Part shown: positions 60,072 to 64,000 of the stretch, piece by piece | How positions within the stretch are numbered: the first letter of the stretch is position 1 | How the letters are laid out: every line of letters starts with the position of its first letter | Source: Paenibacillus endophyticus | Lineage (GTDB): Bacteria > Bacillota > Bacilli > Paenibacillales > Paenibacillaceae | NCBI RefSeq assembly: GCF_014192395.1 | Contig: NZ_JACHXW010000018.1 | Coordinates: 83,252 to 147,251, forward strand | DNA: 64,000 nucleotides | Direction: 5' to 3' | Made by a program: the position numbers and the translations under genes | Notes under the pieces: model-generated | Seen by the model: only the letters and a program-made list of their open reading frames with translations | Told to the model about the DNA's origin: nothing | Database searches by the model: none

Positions 60072-61202
60072 ATGGAGAACATTTTGCAGGAGAATCAGAG
60101 CTTTATTCAGCATACTTGGGAGAAAATCGAAGCTAAGCTAGCCAAAACCTCTAAGCAAATCAAGGATGGCATGCCTTACACGACCCGTGAAGGGCATTAT
60201 GACGATTGGCAGGATGATGCATCGTGGTGGACGAACACGTTTTGGACAGGAATACTATGGCATATGTACGCGGAGACCAAAGACGATGCATATAAGCAGT
60301 ACGCGCAAAGCATCGAAGAAAAGATGGATGAAGTGCTTCACGGCTATGACGAACTGCATCATGACGTTGGATTTATGTGGTTATTGTCGAGTGTCATGAA
60401 TAATGAGCTGACTGGGGATGAGAAAGCAAGAAAGCGTGCGATGCTTGCAGCAAACGTACTGTCTGCCAGAGCGAATATTGCCGGAGGTTATATTCGCGCA
60501 TGGAACGGAGACAATGGAGGCTGGGCGATTATTGACTGCATGATGAATATTCCGCTGCTCTTCTGGGCAAGCGAGCAGAGCAGCGATGCAAGATTCAAGC
60601 ACATCGGCATCATGCATGCTGACAAAACATTAAAGGATTTCGTCCGTGAAGACGGATCGGTTAATCATATCGTCATATTCGACGAGAATAACGGCGAAGT
60701 GCTGGATACGCCGAGAGGACAGGGTTATGAGAGCGGATCCGCTTGGTCGAGAGGCCAAAGCTGGGCGATCTATGGCTTCGCGCAGGCTTACCATTGGACG
60801 AAGAAACCGGAATATTTGCATGCCGCCAAGCGAATCGCCCATTATGCCTTGTCATCGCTGGCTTTAAGCGGCTATGTGCCTCCTTGTGATTATAGGCAGC
60901 CCGCATCGCCTGCGAAGCTTGACAGCAGTGCAGGTGCGATCATGGCCTGCGGATTGATTGAAATGGCCAAGGCTGTGCCGGGTGTGGAAAAAGAGCTGTA
61001 TATGCAATCGGCGCTCCTTATGCTGAAGGCGCTGGATGAGAAATGCGCGGTGTGGGATGATTCGGATGCATGTATTCTAACGAATGGGACCTCTGCTTAT
61101 TTTGACGGTGATTTCCAAAGGGCATCCGTTCAGAACGGAGCATTGATCTATGGCGATTATTATTTCGTTGAAGCAATTCGCAAGCTGAAGAAAGAATTAT
61201 AA
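60072..61202 (+). CDS. GH88-like unsaturated glucuronyl hydrolase
   Basis: Cytoplasmic hydrolase that removes 4,5-unsaturated uronates from oligosaccharides made by polysaccharide lyases (GH88, related to GH105). The alpha/alpha barrel shows DWQDDASWWTNTFWTGILWHMY and the catalytic aspartates expected in HHDVGFMW (Asp98) and IIDCMMNIPLLFWA (Asp155), matching the Asp88/Asp149 pair of Bacillus UGL. No signal peptide. 376 residues, typical. GH105 enzymes would be similar; the DCMMN motif favours GH88. It starts with GGGGAGAAC upstream. Confidence 0.88.
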   Translation: MENILQENQSFIQHTWEKIEAKLAKTSKQIKDGMPYTTREGHYDDWQDDASWWTNTFWTGILWHMYAETKDDAYKQYAQSIEEKMDEVLHGYDELHHDVGFMWLLSSVMNNELTGDEKARKRAMLAANVLSARANIAGGYIRAWNGDNGGWAIIDCMMNIPLLFWASEQSSDARFKHIGIMHADKTLKDFVREDGSVNHIVIFDENNGEVLDTPRGQGYESGSAWSRGQSWAIYGFAQAYHWTKKPEYLHAAKRIAHYALSSLALSGYVPPCDYRQPASPAKLDSSAGAIMACGLIEMAKAVPGVEKELYMQSALLMLKALDEKCAVWDDSDACILTNGTSAYFDGDFQRASVQNGALIYGDYYFVEAIRKLKKEL

Positions 61203-61219
61203 TTCGAATCCTTTGAATG

Positions 61220-61268
61220 AAATGCCCGTGTGGCGATGCATATAGCATTGGGCCGCGCGGGCATTTAT
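61220..61268. terminator. Bidirectional terminator between GH88 and AraC genes
   Basis: AAATGCCCG pairs with CGGGCATTT across a long GC-rich loop; it serves the convergent genes on both sides. Confidence 0.7.
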
Positions 61269-61293
61269 TACTGCTGTACACGGAATGCAAGCA

Positions 61294-62172
61294 TTATGTT
61301 CTATAAAGACTGCGCATATAAGCAGAAGGCGATTCACCTACGACCTTTTTAAACACGCGACTGAAATAGTAGGGATTGCTGTAGCCCAGCTGTTCACTGA
61401 TCTCGGAAACATTGTGAGAGCTGTTGAGCATCCAATCTATGGCCTTGCCTATACGGAGCCTGGCATGCGCATCTACAATCGTTCGGCCTGTCTGTGCTTT
61501 AAACGCAGAGGATAGATAGCTATAGTTAAGATTCATATGGCCGGCAAGGCACATAGAATCAAAATCCTGCTCGCAATGCTCCATCAAATAAGCCATGACA
61601 CGCTTGGAAATCGTTTCAGTGCTACCCGATTTTCTTTCCTTCCCATTACTTTGCAGCGCGAACTCCTTCTGCAGGTCCAGAAATAACTGAAATACCCGGA
61701 TGCTAATATGAGTCATGCCGTGTTCCTCTGGTATCGCGTAAGCGGCGGCTAACGCTTTCAATCGATGCTCCATTGCGGAATGAAAGGTGGAAGCGCCGTA
61801 TTTGGGCATCGGGATCAAGTATTTGTAATGATCCAGCTGGTAATAGTCAATTTCGGGGAGCGGCATATGCACACGGTAGTCGCAGTTACGATCAAACGGG
61901 ATATGAAAGTGAATCCAAAGCCATGTGGTCCCCGGCGAAGTGGCAGGAAGTCCCCAATGCTGCTTTCCTGATTTGAGAAATAGATGTTCATTCGCGCGTA
62001 CCTTATATTCCTTTCCCTCCTCGATAACCTGCATGCAGCCCTGCAAGACAAATAGAAAAACATCGAAATCCGCGATTCGGTTAGGGTGTGTATAGACGGT
62101 ATCGGTTCTATTCATTCCGATGTCTCTGACGAGAGGGAGTCGGTCTGCGCACAAGTAGACATTATAATCCAT
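61294..62172 (-). CDS. AraC family regulator divergent from GH127
   Basis: Cupin-like sensor domain (about 20-130, with FLFVLQGCMQVIEEGKEYKV) and a C-terminal AraC double helix-turn-helix (about 195-290: LAGHMNLNYSYLSSAFKAQTG and ISEQLGYSNPYYFSRVFKKV). ATG 62172 is one start option; TTG 62190 is the other, and neither has a strong ribosome site. Divergent from the GH127 gene with about 145 bases between. Confidence 0.88.
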   Translation of the reverse strand: MDYNVYLCADRLPLVRDIGMNRTDTVYTHPNRIADFDVFLFVLQGCMQVIEEGKEYKVRANEHLFLKSGKQHWGLPATSPGTTWLWIHFHIPFDRNCDYRVHMPLPEIDYYQLDHYKYLIPMPKYGASTFHSAMEHRLKALAAAYAIPEEHGMTHISIRVFQLFLDLQKEFALQSNGKERKSGSTETISKRVMAYLMEHCEQDFDSMCLAGHMNLNYSYLSSAFKAQTGRTIVDAHARLRIGKAIDWMLNSSHNVSEISEQLGYSNPYYFSRVFKKVVGESPSAYMRSLYRT

Positions 62173-62317
62173 AGCATTCAACACCGCCAATTCCAGTTGG
62201 GTTATGATGCAGCCACTGCATAAAAAAAAGATATGTTTTCTGTGGATTCGTGTATTTTACCTTGTATCTATTCATTATATGATAACCTCATTAAACAAAA
62301 AAAGGGAGGTTATGAGG

Positions 62318-64000
62318 ATGGATAGGTTTGCATTTCATGAATTTGAAGCCGGAAGCAGCCGATTATCTTCCAGCCCGCTGCAAGCTCGGTTTCAGTTGAA
62401 CAAAAACTATGTGATGAGCTTAACTAACGAAAACCTGCTGCGCAGCTTTTATCTAGAGGCTGGCTTATGGAGCTATAGCGGAAACGGGGGAACGACTAGC
62501 GCGACCACAACGAGCTTAGAGGGACCGGATAGCTGGCATTGGGGCTGGGAATCGCCAACCTGCGAGCTGCGTGGGCATATCATGGGTCACTGGCTATCAG
62601 CCGCAGCCCGAATTTTTAAGCAAACCGGTGACAGCATGGTTAAGGCAAAGGCTGATTATATTGTCGCTGAGCTTGCAAGATGCCAAGAAGCAGTAGGCAC
62701 GGGATTTTTAGCAGCTTTCCCAGAAACCTATATGCATCGGATCATGAATGGCAAATGGGTATGGGCACCCCACTATACAGTCCATAAGCTGTTAATGGGC
62801 CTAAGCGAGATGCATGTCCTCACCGGGAATGGGCAAGCATTGAAAATGATGATTGATATGGCAGAGTGGTTTCATCGCTGGACAGGTACATTTTCCACGA
62901 CGCAAATGGATGATTTGCTAGACCAGGAGACGGGTGGGATGCTTGAGACCTGGGCTGATCTTTATGCGTTAACCAAGGATCAGAAGCACCGTGAGTTAAT
63001 TGAGCGGTATGATCGGCGGCGGTTTTTCAATGCGCTTCTGTCTGGCGAGGATGTCGTGACCAATAAACATGCGAATACGCAAATTCCTGAAATATTAGGT
63101 GCTGCAAAGGCTTGGGAGGTAACAGGCGAGTCCCGGTACCGTCAAATCGTTGAAGCCTTCTGGAAAATTGCGGTTGACGACCGCGGGTACCTTGCAACAG
63201 GAGCGGGAGACGATGCGGAGCTTTGGATGCCGAGAGGCGAGATGGCAAGAATGGGCGTAGGCCAAGAACATTGCGTAAATTACAATATGATGCGTCTCGC
63301 GCATGTTCTGCTTCGCTGGACCGGTGATCCAGCGTACGCTGATTATTGGGAAAGAAGATTTCTGAACGGCGTCCTTGCTCATCAGCATAGCGAAACGGGC
63401 ATGATATCGTATTTTCTTGGCATCGGAGCAGGGAGCAAAAAAAAATGGGGCTCCCCGACGCAGCATTTCTGGTGCTGTCACGGTACACTGCTACAGGCAA
63501 ATGCCGCGTATCAAGAACAAATCTATTTGCGTGATGGGGATGGTATCGCCATTATGCAGTGGATGCCTTCGACACTCCATGCAAGGATTGATGATGTCCC
63601 TGTCGCAATCACCATGCATCAAGATGGCCAAAACGGGCTTTACCCGCTCGATGGCTGGAACGTGGCTGGAATGACGGCCATTACAAAGGTGGACATACCG
63701 CCAATTCCGCCTCGGCGGCCGGATTGCTTTATTTACGAAATCAAGCTTTCGCTGGCATCCAGCAAGTCATTCCATTTGAAGCTGCGTTTGCCATGGTGGA
63801 TGGATGGCAGTGCGATCATTGCTATAAATGGCGAGCGGTTGGAAGGCGATTGGCTTCCGTCCGCGTATGCCGAGCTTGAGCGTGAGTGGTCGGATGGCGA
63901 TAGCGTGCGTGTTGAGATGAAGAAAAAGCTCATAGCTGTAGCGCTGCCAGGCGATGCGGGCATGTACGCTTTTATGGACGGACCAATCGTTCTTGCTGGA
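62318..64000 (+). CDS. GH127-type beta-L-arabinofuranosidase (3' partial)
   Basis: The frame is open from 62318 to the window end (561 codons seen; the stop lies outside). Glycoside hydrolase family 127 removes beta-L-arabinofuranose from plant glycoproteins or pectin. It opens with a loop of FALEPGSSRLSSSPL type and contains GQEHCVNYNMMRL with the catalytic Glu317 and Cys319 and a tandem HFWCCHGT with Cys386-Cys387, matching the zinc-bound thiolate/glutamate site of the family (nucleophile cysteine). A run of nine As at 63437-63445 encodes three lysines and is in frame. ATG 62318 follows AAAGGGAGG by 8 bases. Confidence 0.9.
   Translation, partial: MDRFAFHEFEAGSSRLSSSPLQARFQLNKNYVMSLTNENLLRSFYLEAGLWSYSGNGGTTSATTTSLEGPDSWHWGWESPTCELRGHIMGHWLSAAARIFKQTGDSMVKAKADYIVAELARCQEAVGTGFLAAFPETYMHRIMNGKWVWAPHYTVHKLLMGLSEMHVLTGNGQALKMMIDMAEWFHRWTGTFSTTQMDDLLDQETGGMLETWADLYALTKDQKHRELIERYDRRRFFNALLSGEDVVTNKHANTQIPEILGAAKAWEVTGESRYRQIVEAFWKIAVDDRGYLATGAGDDAELWMPRGEMARMGVGQEHCVNYNMMRLAHVLLRWTGDPAYADYWERRFLNGVLAHQHSETGMISYFLGIGAGSKKKWGSPTQHFWCCHGTLLQANAAYQEQIYLRDGDGIAIMQWMPSTLHARIDDVPVAITMHQDGQNGLYPLDGWNVAGMTAITKVDIPPIPPRRPDCFIYEIKLSLASSKSFHLKLRLPWWMDGSAIIAINGERLEGDWLPSAYAELEREWSDGDSVRVEMKKKLIAVALPGDAGMYAFMDGPIVLAG

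Overview
The window looks like the chromosome of a Paenibacillus-like member of the Bacillota. The grounds are Gram-positive lipoprotein signals, strong AGGAGG-type ribosome sites, many T-tailed hairpin terminators, several AraC regulators, two YesM/YesN-type two-component pairs, several carbohydrate ABC importers and CAZymes, and a spore-former-like gene complement. I see no rRNA, tRNA, CRISPR array, transposase or phage gene. This assignment is inferred from content, not from a search.

Layout. 1-4 kb: the C-terminal part of a nickel-insertion protein (LarC) with a very histidine-rich linker, a uronate-isomerase-like protein and an SGNH esterase. 4.2-10 kb: a complete sugar-uptake locus with sensor kinase, response regulator, lipoprotein binding protein and two permeases. 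10-16 kb: a lipoprotein, TetR and AraC regulators, proline dehydrogenase, a Nif3-like protein, a ROK fructokinase and an orphan LuxR-type DNA-binding protein. 16.5-20.3 kb: a NarL-type two-component pair followed by a DrrA/DrrB-type ABC exporter. 20.4-26.4 kb: a PH-domain protein, an AraC regulator divergent from a GH42 beta-galactosidase, another AraC regulator, a ThuA-like protein and a low-complexity small protein.

26.8-42 kb holds the most unusual region. Seven tightly packed plus-strand genes encode a secreted or membrane VWA protein, a 1129-residue tubulin/FtsZ-like protein with a GGTGSG signature loop, a large coiled-coil-rich protein, a second VWA protein with six membrane spans, a small beta-rich protein, a zinc-ribbon GTPase, and a 1000-residue protein with one membrane span and an acidic outer tail. 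Divergent to it is a two-gene unit: a 51-residue membrane protein overlapping a zinc-ribbon membrane protein. An 8+8 bp inverted repeat lies between the two units. Related FtsZ-like/VWA/GTPase neighbourhoods have been described computationally as a putative membrane-remodelling system. As far as I know the function is untested, and this arrangement is the best candidate here for an undescribed system.

42.3-64 kb: carbohydrate metabolism again. It has an orphan binding protein, a Gfo/Idh/MocA oxidoreductase, a 29-bp tandem repeat array, an FMN reductase, a second YesN/YesM pair with its own binding protein, a binding protein plus two permeases of the LplB/YtcP type, an AraC regulator divergent from a nucleoside hydrolase, a ROK repressor with a clear palindromic operator followed by an MFS transporter, and AraC-controlled GH88 and GH127 enzymes. 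The GH127 gene runs off the window end. Taken together the metabolic genes suggest a soil or plant-polysaccharide degrader (pectin side chains, galactans, glucuronate-bearing glycans) with many small, separately regulated uptake and degradation modules.
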